Shown here one piece after another: positions 1 to 7,511 of a stretch of DNA of 64,000 nt. The position numbers and the translations under genes are program-made. Within the stretch, counting starts at the first letter, position 1, and each line of letters opens with the position of its first letter. The notes under the pieces were generated by a model, which was not told the origin of the DNA, did not search any database, and worked only from the letters and a program-made list of their open reading frames with translations. This DNA is from Tenacibaculum lutimaris (GTDB lineage Bacteria; Bacteroidota; Bacteroidia; Flavobacteriales; Flavobacteriaceae), in the NCBI RefSeq assembly GCF_003610735.1, contig NZ_RAQM01000007.1, forward strand, positions 310,001 to 374,000, written 5' to 3'.

Positions 1-507
1 CACATTACAGAAGAAGTATATTCTGTAAATAAGAATTTACAACAGTTTTTCTTTTTGGCAGAAGTGGTAACCATAGCTCCAGAACAAATAGAAAATAAAG
101 ATTTTGTAATTTCTAAAAAGCAGTTGCAATATGTTTTAGGAAATAAGAAAAGAGAAGCTATTGTTATAAGAACGATTCCAAATTTGTCAGAAAAAAAATC
201 GATGCGATACTCAAATACAAATCCACCGTATTTGTTAGAAGAGGCAGCAGAGTATCTTAAAGAAAAAGGAATAGAACATTTATTGATTGATTTACCATCG
301 GTAGATAAAGAAAAAGATGAAGGAAAATTGTTAGCACATAATGCTTTTTGGAATACAAAAGGAACTATTAGAATGCAGGCTACTATTACCGAATTTATTT
401 ATGTGTCTAATAAAATAAAAGATGGAACTTACTTTTTGAACTTAATGATAGCGCCGTTTGAAAACGATGCAACACCTAGTAAACCAGTGCTATATAAAAT
501 TATTTAA
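1..507 (+). CDS. cyclase family protein (kynurenine formamidase-like), 5' end missing
   Basis: The reading frame is open from the first base of the window, so the gene starts upstream and only its last 168 codons are here. The C-terminal half resembles the cyclase/kynurenine formamidase fold (PF04199): a stretch ending LLIDLPSVDKEKDEGKLLAHNAFW matches the family's 'D-PS-D ... H-FW' metal-site region, and the tail has the usual 'IAPFENDATPSKPVLY' style core strand. Such enzymes hydrolyse amide or ester bonds using a divalent metal; the substrate cannot be told from this fragment. A TTG at 55 could be mistaken for a start, but the frame continues upstream of it with family-like sequence. A strong hairpin terminator follows. 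The family call is fairly secure, the substrate unknown. Confidence 0.75.
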   Translation, partial: HITEEVYSVNKNLQQFFFLAEVVTIAPEQIENKDFVISKKQLQYVLGNKKREAIVIRTIPNLSEKKSMRYSNTNPPYLLEEAAEYLKEKGIEHLLIDLPSVDKEKDEGKLLAHNAFWNTKGTIRMQATITEFIYVSNKIKDGTYFLNLMIAPFENDATPSKPVLYKII

Positions 508-681
508 AACTTTTTATGTAGGTGTATTTATTTTTTTACTAGTTTTACAACTCAATCAAGAAAAAACAATGACAATTTTTAATACATATAAGCAATGTAA
601 ATCGACTGTGGTGAGACACAGGACAGATCGGGCTATGTATGTATTATAATTATGTTTATATAAAATATAACGATAATAAAG

Positions 682-710
682 AGTCCGACTTCATAGTCGG
701 ACTTTTTATT
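682..710 (+). terminator. intrinsic terminator after the cyclase gene
   Basis: A perfect 9-bp stem, AGTCCGACT (682-690) paired with AGTCGGACT (695-703), has a 4-nt loop and is followed by a T-rich run. It separates the cyclase gene from the MFS gene. Confidence 0.85.
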
Positions 711-744
711 TTTATATCAGCAATCAACACTAAAACCAAACCAA

Positions 745-2001
745 ATGAAAAAACTCTATTTTAATTATTTAGACACTTTTAAAGGTCTCTCAAGCGAAGT
801 ATGGTGGCTCGCTTTAATAACTTTAATAAACAGAGCAGGAACCATGGTGATTCCGTTTATGTCATTGTATTTGAGAGAAAGTTTGCATTTTTCTTTAAAT
901 GATGTAGGTTGGATTATGACTTGTTTTGGACTAGGATCTGTAGGAGGATCTTGGCTAGGAGGAAAACTAACGGATAAAATAGGATTTTACAAAGTGATGA
1001 AAACAAGTTTGTTTTTAACAGGGGTTCTCTTTATAGCCTTACAGTTTGTTAATACTTTTTGGGGATTTTGCATCGGTATTTTTTTGGTGATGCTAGTAGC
1101 AGATACTTTTAGACCCGCTATGTTTGTGGCTTTGAATACTTATAGTAAGCCAGAAAATAAAACACGTTCAGTAACCTTAATTCGTCTGGCAATTAACTTG
1201 GGTTTTTCTGCAGGTCCAGCTGTTGGAGGGTTAATAATTACCTCAATGGGGTATAGCGGATTGTTCTGGGTAGATGGAGTTACTTGTGTTTTAGCAACTA
1301 TATTATTGGTAAATGTGTTACATCCTAAAAAAGCAAGAGTGTTGGATGAAATAAAGGTAGAAAATCCAGAGTCGGTTTTTTCAGATAAGGCTTTTTGGGT
1401 GTTTTTTGTAGGAATGTTTGTGTTTGGATTTATCTTCTTGCAATATTTTTCTACCATGCCTCTCTATTATAAAGATGTGCATCATTTGACAGAGTTAGAA
1501 ATAGGATTGTTAATGGGGATGAACGGATTTTTCATTTTCCTATTAGAAATGCCGCTCATTACTTGGTTAGAAAAAAGTAAGTATACTAAAGAGTTCTTAA
1601 TGTTTTTTGGCTTATTACTTACAGGATTAAGTTTTGTAGTAATCAATTTAACAGGTTGGGGTGGAATTTTAATTGTAGGAATGTTGTTAATGACTATTGG
1701 AGAAATGATTGCATTCCCTTTTTCAAACGCCTTTGTAATGGAGCGAGCCAAAAAAGGAAATCAAGGAGAATACATGGCATATTATAGTATTGCATTTTCA
1801 ATGTCTCATATTTTTGGGCACAATTCAGGAATGCAATTAATAGATAATATTGGGTTTGATAATACGTGGAACTTTATGATTGTATTATCAGGAATTGGAG
1901 TATTATTTTTATTTATGTTAATGCGAATTGCAAAAAAGGAAAAGAATAACAGTTTAGAGGTTGAAATCAATCCATCAATAAACTTAGAAAAAACAGTATA
2001 G
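745..2001 (+). CDS. MFS transporter (drug-efflux type)
   Basis: This 418-aa protein has about twelve hydrophobic segments and the major facilitator loop motif between TM2 and TM3 (GGKLTDKIGFYKVM, about residues 73-86), close to the GxLaDrxGrkxxl signature. It is an inner-membrane secondary transporter; the nearest families are the MDR-type exporters, but no substrate can be deduced. The central hydrophilic loop (about residues 190-215) and a charged C-terminal tail are normal for the family. It starts 42 nt after a terminator, so it probably has its own promoter, though I found no convincing TAnnTTTG element. The genes downstream have a promoter candidate of their own. Confidence 0.85.
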   Translation: MKKLYFNYLDTFKGLSSEVWWLALITLINRAGTMVIPFMSLYLRESLHFSLNDVGWIMTCFGLGSVGGSWLGGKLTDKIGFYKVMKTSLFLTGVLFIALQFVNTFWGFCIGIFLVMLVADTFRPAMFVALNTYSKPENKTRSVTLIRLAINLGFSAGPAVGGLIITSMGYSGLFWVDGVTCVLATILLVNVLHPKKARVLDEIKVENPESVFSDKAFWVFFVGMFVFGFIFLQYFSTMPLYYKDVHHLTELEIGLLMGMNGFFIFLLEMPLITWLEKSKYTKEFLMFFGLLLTGLSFVVINLTGWGGILIVGMLLMTIGEMIAFPFSNAFVMERAKKGNQGEYMAYYSIAFSMSHIFGHNSGMQLIDNIGFDNTWNFMIVLSGIGVLFLFMLMRIAKKEKNNSLEVEINPSINLEKTV

Positions 2002-2027
2002 TTAAACTGATTAAAATACAGAAGTTT

Positions 2028-2035
2028 TATCTTTG
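2028..2035 (+). promoter_or_regulatory. Bacteroidota -7 element upstream of the MazG-like gene
   Basis: TATCTTTG matches the TAnnTTTG consensus exactly and lies 34 nt before the ATG at 2070. No clear TTG -33 box is present at the expected distance, so this is a moderate call. Confidence 0.45.
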
Positions 2036-2069
2036 AAGCTTTTATCAAAGAATACTAAAATAGCATAAA

Positions 2070-2396
2070 ATGAATATACAAGACGCACAAAAACAGGTAG
2101 ATGATTGGATTAAAAATCATGGAGTACGTTACTTTAATGAGTTAACAAATATGGCGCAGCTAACAGAAGAAGTAGGTGAGGTAGCTCGAATTATTGCGCG
2201 TCGTTATGGAGAGCAAAGCGAAAAAGAAAGTGATAAAAACAAAGATTTAGGAGAAGAGTTAGCAGATGTGATGTTTGTGGTATTGTGTTTAGCAAATCAA
2301 ACAGGAGTAAACTTACAAGAGGCATTTGACAAGAAGCTAGATATAAAAACTAAGAGAGATCACGACCGTCATCATAACAACGAAAAATTACAATAA
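2070..2396 (+). CDS. MazG-like nucleotide pyrophosphohydrolase
   Basis: The 108-aa protein has the all-alpha NTP pyrophosphatase signature: EEVGE at residues 33-37 and EELAD at 62-66, the acidic clusters that bind magnesium. Proteins of this size hydrolyse (d)NTPs to NMP and pyrophosphate, often as house-cleaning enzymes. It is a single MazG domain, not the double-domain MazG of enterobacteria. The stop codon is immediately followed by the ATG of the next gene, so mazG-like, the small membrane protein and aroA look like one transcript. Confidence 0.85.
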   Translation: MNIQDAQKQVDDWIKNHGVRYFNELTNMAQLTEEVGEVARIIARRYGEQSEKESDKNKDLGEELADVMFVVLCLANQTGVNLQEAFDKKLDIKTKRDHDRHHNNEKLQ

Positions 2397-2645
2397 ATGA
2401 ATCTTATAAAGAATATACAAAAAGGAAGTTTTTGGATCAATGTAGCAAAAGTAGGGGTGCCTTTTTTAGTTGTTGTAGCATTGTTCTCTTTATTATTTAA
2501 AACAGGAGGGGCTATTTTTTCAGGAGACTTTGAAACTGTATACAATGTGCACTTCGCAAATAAACAGTGGATTCGTTTTTGGTTAAGTAAAATTGTTATT
2601 GCTGTAATATACAGTATGTACATAGTTAATAAAAGAATGAAGTAA
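2397..2645 (+). CDS. small two-helix membrane protein of unknown function
   Basis: The 82-aa product has two hydrophobic segments, about residues 15-36 and 62-78, with a short polar stretch between them that is probably extracytoplasmic. I do not recognise a named domain. Its ATG follows the stop codon of the MazG-like gene directly and its stop lies 6 nt before aroA, so it is probably co-translated in that operon. It is a real gene rather than chance, judged by the tight packing and absence of a competing frame. Confidence 0.7.
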   Translation: MNLIKNIQKGSFWINVAKVGVPFLVVVALFSLLFKTGGAIFSGDFETVYNVHFANKQWIRFWLSKIVIAVIYSMYIVNKRMK

Positions 2646-2651
2646 ACTGTA

Positions 2652-3881
2652 ATGGATTTAAAGCTAAAAGCAGAAACGTTTGTATCAGGTAAAGAAATTA
2701 CAATTTCAGGTTCAAAAAGTGAATCAAACCGATTGTTGATTTTACAACAATTATATCCGAGTTTACAGATTGAAAACTTATCAGACTCTGACGATACACA
2801 TCATTTACAAGAAGCATTATCGTCGAGTAGTAACGCAGCTGATATTGGTCATGCAGGTACCGCTATGCGTTTTTTAACTGCTTTTTTTGCAACGCAAGAA
2901 GGTGTTATAAAAGTACTGCAAGGTTCAGATCGTATGCATAATCGACCAATTGAAATTCTGGTTAACGCATTACGTGATTTAGGTGCGGAAATAGCTTATG
3001 TAGAGAAGGAAGGTTATCCACCGCTTAAAATAACAGGTAAGAAGCTAACTCAAAGTAAAGTTTCAATTAATGGAAATGTAAGTAGTCAATACATTTCAGC
3101 ATTAATGTTAATTGCTCCAAGCTTACAAAATGGATTGGAGATTGAGTTGGTAGGTAAAATCACTTCAGTACCTTACATCAATATGACGTTGCAGTTGTTA
3201 CATCAACTAGAAATTGAAGCAAACTTTAAAGGGCAAATTATAAAAATAGCCCCAAAGTCAACTATAAAAGAACAAACGATTGTAGTAGAATCTGATTGGA
3301 GTTCGGTGTCTTATTTTTATTCGATTATTGCATTGAGCGAAATAGGTTCTTCTGTAAAATTATCAGCTTATAAAAAAGATAGCTTACAAGGAGATAGCTG
3401 TTTAGAGGAAATCTACAAGAATTTTGGGGTGACTACCACTTTTGAAGAAAATACAATTCTTTTAACAAAAGAAAAAAAGCATAACTCAGAAGTATTCGAA
3501 CAAGATTTAAAAAATGCACCAGATATTGCACAAACTATTGCAGTTACATGCTTCGGGTTAGGAATTGCTTGTGATTTATCAGGATTACATACGTTAAAAA
3601 TTAAAGAAACCGATCGTTTAGAAGCATTACGTGAGGAGCTAACAAAACTAGGAGCTGATATTTCTGTAACTAATGAAAGTTTACATTTAAAATCATCTTC
3701 AAAAATTAAAAAAAACATTCAAATAGCAACTTATAATGATCATCGTATGGCAATGGCATTTGCTCCGTTAGCTTTAAAAGTTCCAATAGAAATTTTAGAA
3801 GCTGAGGTGGTAACAAAATCATATCGAAGCTTTTGGGAACATATGGATGTTGTTGGAATAAAAAATGAAGAGATAAAATAA
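2652..3881 (+). CDS. aroA: 3-phosphoshikimate 1-carboxyvinyltransferase (EPSP synthase)
   Basis: AroA transfers the enolpyruvyl group of PEP to shikimate-3-phosphate, the sixth step of chorismate synthesis, in the cytoplasm. Family landmarks are in order: GSKSESNR near residue 20 (phosphate and shikimate contacts), GHAGTAMRFLTAFF near residues 65-78 (corresponding to the LGNAGTAMR signature), KETDRL near 320 and NDHRMAMAF near 362. At 409 aa it is slightly shorter than the enterobacterial enzyme (427), as is usual in Bacteroidota. It is the last gene of the run that starts at 2070; queA after it has its own promoter. Confidence 0.95.
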   Translation: MDLKLKAETFVSGKEITISGSKSESNRLLILQQLYPSLQIENLSDSDDTHHLQEALSSSSNAADIGHAGTAMRFLTAFFATQEGVIKVLQGSDRMHNRPIEILVNALRDLGAEIAYVEKEGYPPLKITGKKLTQSKVSINGNVSSQYISALMLIAPSLQNGLEIELVGKITSVPYINMTLQLLHQLEIEANFKGQIIKIAPKSTIKEQTIVVESDWSSVSYFYSIIALSEIGSSVKLSAYKKDSLQGDSCLEEIYKNFGVTTTFEENTILLTKEKKHNSEVFEQDLKNAPDIAQTIAVTCFGLGIACDLSGLHTLKIKETDRLEALREELTKLGADISVTNESLHLKSSSKIKKNIQIATYNDHRMAMAFAPLALKVPIEILEAEVVTKSYRSFWEHMDVVGIKNEEIK

Positions 3882-3893
3882 ACAGGCAATCAC

Positions 3894-3925
3894 TTGACAA
3901 CCCCTATGTTGAAATTGTATATTTG
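3894..3925 (+). promoter_or_regulatory. promoter of queA (-33 TTG and -7 TATATTTG)
   Basis: TTG at 3894-3896 is followed after 21 nt by TATATTTG at 3918-3925. This fits the flavobacterial sigma factor consensus (TTG, 19-21 nt, TAnnTTTG) and is the cleanest promoter in the window. The ATG of queA is 23 nt downstream. Confidence 0.75.
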
Positions 3926-3948
3926 CCTCCGTTAAGAAAATTTTACAA

Positions 3949-4998
3949 ATGAAATTATCAAATTTTGATTTTGACTTGCCAAAAGAATTATTGGCAGAAT
4001 ACCCATCAGAGCATAGAGATGAAGCACGTTTAATGGTTTTACACCGTGATACTCAAAAAATTGAACATAAGTTGTTTAGAGACTTAATCGATTATTTTGA
4101 TGAAGGAGATGTAATGATGTTAAACAATACGAAAGTATTTCCTGCTCGTATGTACGGAAATAAAGAAAAAACAGGAGCTCGTATTGAAGTATTCTTATTA
4201 CGCGAATTAAATGCTGAAAATCGTTTGTGGGATGTATTAGTAGATCCGGCAAGAAAAATAAGAATAGGAAACAAGTTATTCTTTGGAGATGATGATAGTT
4301 TAGTAGCAGAAGTAATTGACAATACAACTTCTCGTGGTAGAACATTACGTTTCTTATTTGACGGTTCTTACGAAGAATTTAGACAAAAATTAATTGATTT
4401 AGGAGAAACTCCGTTACCAAAATATATCAAACGGGAGGTGGAGCCAGAAGATGAAGAGCGTTACCAAACTATTTTTGCAAAAAATGAAGGAGCAGTAGCT
4501 GCTCCAACAGCAGGGTTACACTTTTCTAAACACTTAATGAAGCGTTTAGAAATTAAAGGAGTTGATTTTGCTGAAACTACTTTACACGTAGGGTTGGGAA
4601 CATTTAACCCTGTTGAAGTAGAAGATTTATCTAAGCATAAAATGGATTCTGAGCAAATCATTATTCCACAAGCGAGTGCAGATGTCGTAAACAAAGCAAT
4701 AGGAGAAAAGAGAAGAGTTTGTGCTGTAGGTACTACGGTAATGAGAACAGTTGAGTCTTCTGTATCTTCAAGCAAACAGTTAAATGCTTATGAAGGATGG
4801 ACAAACAAGTTTATCTTCCCTCCATACGATTTTAGTATCGCTAACTGTATGGTAACGAATTTCCACACACCAAAATCTACCTTATTAATGATGGTTTCAG
4901 CATTTGCAGGTCATGATTTTATGATGGAAGCTTATCAAGAAGCAATTAAAGAAAAATATAAATTTTACTCGTACGGAGATGCGATGTTAATTTTATAA
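3949..4998 (+). CDS. queA: tRNA preQ1(34) S-adenosylmethionine ribosyltransferase-isomerase
   Basis: QueA transfers the ribose of SAM to preQ1 in the wobble position of tRNAs (GUN anticodons), giving epoxyqueuosine. The 349-aa length matches the family, and typical blocks are visible: the N-terminal [14 protein letters not shown], the NNTKVFPAR block (residues about 59-67), [10 protein letters not shown] (about 185-194) and the [10 protein letters not shown] block (about 213-222). The C-terminus [18 protein letters not shown] is also characteristic. It is transcribed from its own promoter and ends at a strong hairpin. Confidence 0.96.
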   Translation: MKLSNFDFDLPKELLAEYPSEHRDEARLMVLHRDTQKIEHKLFRDLIDYFDEGDVMMLNNTKVFPARMYGNKEKTGARIEVFLLRELNAENRLWDVLVDPARKIRIGNKLFFGDDDSLVAEVIDNTTSRGRTLRFLFDGSYEEFRQKLIDLGETPLPKYIKREVEPEDEERYQTIFAKNEGAVAAPTAGLHFSKHLMKRLEIKGVDFAETTLHVGLGTFNPVEVEDLSKHKMDSEQIIIPQASADVVNKAIGEKRRVCAVGTTVMRTVESSVSSSKQLNAYEGWTNKFIFPPYDFSIANCMVTNFHTPKSTLLMMVSAFAGHDFMMEAYQEAIKEKYKFYSYGDAMLIL

Positions 4999-5020
4999 AA
5001 CAACTTTTATAATCATTAGC

Positions 5021-5049
5021 AAAACCTCACAAGTTACTTGTGAGGTTTT
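5021..5049 (+). terminator. terminator between queA and rlmN
   Basis: AAAACCTCACAAGT (5021-5034) pairs with ACTTGTGAGGTTTT (5036-5049); the functional loop is about 5 nt. The descending arm supplies the T run. The -7 element of rlmN begins only 4 nt after it. Confidence 0.85.
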
Positions 5050-5052
5050 GTG

Positions 5053-5060
5053 TATTTTTG
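5053..5060 (+). promoter_or_regulatory. -7 element of rlmN, placed for a leaderless mRNA
   Basis: TATTTTTG matches TAnnTTTG and ends 6 nt before the ATG at 5067, so the transcription start would fall at or next to the start codon. The -33 region would lie inside the queA terminator hairpin and shows no good TTG at the right spacing. Confidence 0.5.
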
Positions 5061-5066
5061 TACCTG

Positions 5067-6107
5067 ATGACAGCGAAGAAAAAAGACATACGAGCATTAA
5101 CTAAAGAACAACTACGTGATTTTTTTGTAGAGAATGGTGATAAAGCCTTCCGAGGAAATCAGGTATATGAATGGTTGTGGCATAAAGCAGCACATTCGTT
5201 TAATGATATGACAAGTTTATCAAAAGCAACACGTCAAATGTTAGATGATAATTTTGTGATAAATCATATTGAAGTTGATACAATGCAACGTAGTAATGAT
5301 GGTACCATAAAAAATGCTATCAAGTTACATGATGGATTGATTGTAGAGTCGGTTTTAATTCCTACAGAGACAAGAACAACTGCTTGTGTGTCGAGTCAAG
5401 TTGGGTGTAGTTTGGATTGTAAGTTTTGTGCAACTGCACGTTTAAAACGTATGCGTAATTTGAATGCAGATGAAATTTATGATCAAGTAGTTGCTATTGA
5501 TAAGCAAAGTAGGTTATACCATAATCATAAATTATCAAATATTGTGTTTATGGGAATGGGAGAACCTTTGATGAATTACAATAATGTTATCAAGGCAATT
5601 GATAAAATTACTTCACCAGAAGGTTTAGGAATGGCTGCTCGTAGAATTACTGTATCTACTTCAGGAGTTCCTAAAATAATTAAGAAAATGGCAGATGATG
5701 AGGTGCGTTTTAATTTAGCAGTTTCGTTGCATTCAGCCATAGAAGAAGTTCGAACATCGATTATGCCGTTTAATGCTACATTTCCGTTAAAAGATTTACG
5801 AGAAGCATTAGAGTATTGGTATGAAAAAACCAAACGAAAAGTAACTTACGAATATGTAGTTTGGAACGGAATTAACGATCGTAAAGAAGATATCAATGCA
5901 TTGGTGGAGTTTTGTAAATATATTCCTTGTAAAGTCAATTTAATAGAATATAATCCAATTGATGATGGTGAGTTCCAACAAGCTTCTGAAAGAGCTATCA
6001 ATAACTATATTTCTAACTTAGAAATGAATGATATTGTAGTGAATGTTCGTCGTTCTCGTGGTAAAGATATTGATGCTGCTTGCGGACAATTAGCGAATAA
6101 AAGTTAG
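5067..6107 (+). CDS. rlmN: 23S rRNA (adenine2503-C2)-methyltransferase / tRNA A37 methylase
   Basis: RlmN is a radical-SAM enzyme that methylates C2 of A2503 in 23S rRNA and A37 in some tRNAs. The radical-SAM cluster motif CxxxCxxC is C114-C118-C121, and the methyl-accepting cysteine is C339 in the C-terminal AACGQL motif. I place the start at ATG 5067 (346 aa). A longer frame from a GTG at 5040 would begin within the queA terminator and encode a non-conserved hydrophobic stretch. The MGMGEPLMNY motif is also present. It is followed at 26 nt by the prenyl synthase gene, which seems to have its own promoter. Confidence 0.95.
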   Translation: MTAKKKDIRALTKEQLRDFFVENGDKAFRGNQVYEWLWHKAAHSFNDMTSLSKATRQMLDDNFVINHIEVDTMQRSNDGTIKNAIKLHDGLIVESVLIPTETRTTACVSSQVGCSLDCKFCATARLKRMRNLNADEIYDQVVAIDKQSRLYHNHKLSNIVFMGMGEPLMNYNNVIKAIDKITSPEGLGMAARRITVSTSGVPKIIKKMADDEVRFNLAVSLHSAIEEVRTSIMPFNATFPLKDLREALEYWYEKTKRKVTYEYVVWNGINDRKEDINALVEFCKYIPCKVNLIEYNPIDDGEFQQASERAINNYISNLEMNDIVVNVRRSRGKDIDAACGQLANKS

Positions 6108-6119
6108 GTATTTATTTCT

Positions 6120-6127
6120 TACATTTG
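6120..6127 (+). promoter_or_regulatory. -7 element of the polyprenyl synthase gene, leaderless layout
   Basis: TACATTTG matches TAnnTTTG exactly and ends 6 nt before ATG 6134. A TTG inside it (6125) is sometimes read as a start codon, but it is better explained as part of the promoter. Confidence 0.5.
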
Positions 6128-6133
6128 CTAGCC

Positions 6134-7111
6134 ATGAAGCCAGTAGAGCAAATAAAACTTCCGATTGCAAAAGAAATGGAACTCTTTGAAACTAAGTTCA
6201 AAGATTCTATGTTATCTAAGATTCCATTATTAAACAGAATTACCTATTATATCGTTCGTAGAAAAGGAAAACAAATGCGACCAATGTTTGTGTTTTTGGT
6301 GGCAAAAATGGTTTCTAATGGAGGATTTGATGAGCGCACCTATCGTGGGGCATCAGTGGTAGAGTTAATTCATACTGCAACATTAGTACACGATGATGTG
6401 GTTGATGATAGTAATCGTCGTAGAGGGTTCTTTTCAATGAATGCTTTGTGGAAAAATAAAATAGCCGTTTTAGTAGGAGATTATCTACTTTCTAAAGGGT
6501 TACTGCTTTCTATAGATAATGAAGATTTTGATTTATTGAAATTGATATCGATTGCGGTTCGAGAAATGAGTGAAGGCGAGTTGTTGCAGATTGAAAAAGC
6601 TCGCAAATTAGATATTACTGAAGAGGTATATTTTGAAATAATTCGTCAAAAAACAGCAACGTTAATAGCAGCTTGTTGTGGTATTGGTGCGGCATCCGTA
6701 GGAGCAAATAACGAAACTGTTCAGCAGATGCGTAAATTTGGAGAGTACATTGGTATTGCATTCCAAATTAAAGACGATTTATTCGATTATACAGAAGATA
6801 AAATAGGAAAGCCTACAGGAATTGATATCAAAGAACAAAAAATGACACTTCCATTAATCTATACGTTGAATACTTGTTCTCCAAAAGAAAAATCGTGGTT
6901 AATTAATTCTGTGAAAAAACACAACACCAATAAGAAACGAGTAAAAGAAGTGATTGCTTTTGTAAAACAAAACGGCGGACTGGAATATACTACTGCTAAA
7001 ATGCACGATTATAAAAACAAAGCGTTAGCTATTCTTAATAATTACCCTGATTCAGATTATAAGAACTCGCTACTTCAAATGATTGATTATGTGGTGGAGA
7101 GAAAAATATAA
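6134..7111 (+). CDS. ispB: polyprenyl diphosphate synthase (octaprenyl/heptaprenyl type)
   Basis: This 325-aa trans-isoprenyl synthase has both aspartate-rich motifs: HDDVVDD in the first (about residues 92-98) and KDDLFDY in the second (about 216-222). These bind magnesium and the diphosphates of the allylic substrate and IPP. The RRKGKQMRP block (about 37-45) is the usual IPP-binding arginine region. In Bacteroidota this enzyme makes the side chain of menaquinone. Chain length is not readable from the sequence alone, so the symbol is by analogy. The end of the gene overlaps the start of a small lipoprotein gene by about 23 nt. Confidence 0.88.
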   Translation: MKPVEQIKLPIAKEMELFETKFKDSMLSKIPLLNRITYYIVRRKGKQMRPMFVFLVAKMVSNGGFDERTYRGASVVELIHTATLVHDDVVDDSNRRRGFFSMNALWKNKIAVLVGDYLLSKGLLLSIDNEDFDLLKLISIAVREMSEGELLQIEKARKLDITEEVYFEIIRQKTATLIAACCGIGAASVGANNETVQQMRKFGEYIGIAFQIKDDLFDYTEDKIGKPTGIDIKEQKMTLPLIYTLNTCSPKEKSWLINSVKKHNTNKKRVKEVIAFVKQNGGLEYTTAKMHDYKNKALAILNNYPDSDYKNSLLQMIDYVVERKI

Positions 7112-7478
7112 TTACCTTATTATTTTTATAGTTTTTTTTTCTTGTTCAAAAGAAAAGAGGTATGAAGATTTTAATGAAAATGATTTTTACGAAGTACAGG
7201 GAATTATAACTAAAGTGTACCAAACATCATCTGTTTTTGATTCATCTTACAATAAGTTGATGGATTATTCTTACGCTTTGAATGATTCGGTGTTTCTTAA
7301 TGGTAGTGAAAAAGAGTTTTATAAAGCATGGGTTGTAGGAGAGCCAATTGTTGTTTTAGTTCATAAAAAGGACTCTAAGATTAATTTTTATGCTAGAAAT
7401 GGAGTTTTAGATAATGTTACAGAAGAACAGTTTAGACAGCTTAATTTTATTTTAGAAATAGAAAAGAATAAAAAATAA
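7089..7478 (+). CDS. small lipoprotein of unknown function
   Basis: The 129-aa product starts with a short charged n-region, a hydrophobic stretch and a lipobox ending in Cys (IVFFSC, Cys at about residue 19), so it is probably an exported lipoprotein. The mature part is polar with alternating beta-like segments and no family I recognise. ATG 7089 is preferred; another ATG at 7083 is possible. Both overlap the 3' end of the prenyl synthase gene, suggesting translational coupling. A bidirectional terminator follows immediately. Confidence 0.6.
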   Translation: MWWREKYNYLIIFIVFFSCSKEKRYEDFNENDFYEVQGIITKVYQTSSVFDSSYNKLMDYSYALNDSVFLNGSEKEFYKAWVVGEPIVVLVHKKDSKINFYARNGVLDNVTEEQFRQLNFILEIEKNKK

Positions 7479-7508
7479 AAAACCTCGAGAATTTCTCGAG
7501 GTTTTTTG
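7477..7508. terminator. bidirectional terminator with CTCGAG stem
   Basis: AACCTCGAGA (7481-7490) pairs with TCTCGAGGTT (7494-7503), with A and T runs on either side. It serves the + strand lipoprotein gene and the convergent MG2-like gene. The same stem occurs at 10039-10061 and, with one difference in the loop, at 12662-12684. Confidence 0.85.
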
Positions 7509-7511
7509 TTA

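Noticed and set aside
458..649. 63-codon frame on + overlapping the end of the cyclase gene
   Set aside because: It lies out of frame inside the cyclase coding region and its extension has no recognisable sequence or promoter.
5040..5066. Longer GTG start for rlmN
   Set aside because: The extension is within the queA terminator hairpin and the -7 box and encodes a non-conserved stretch.
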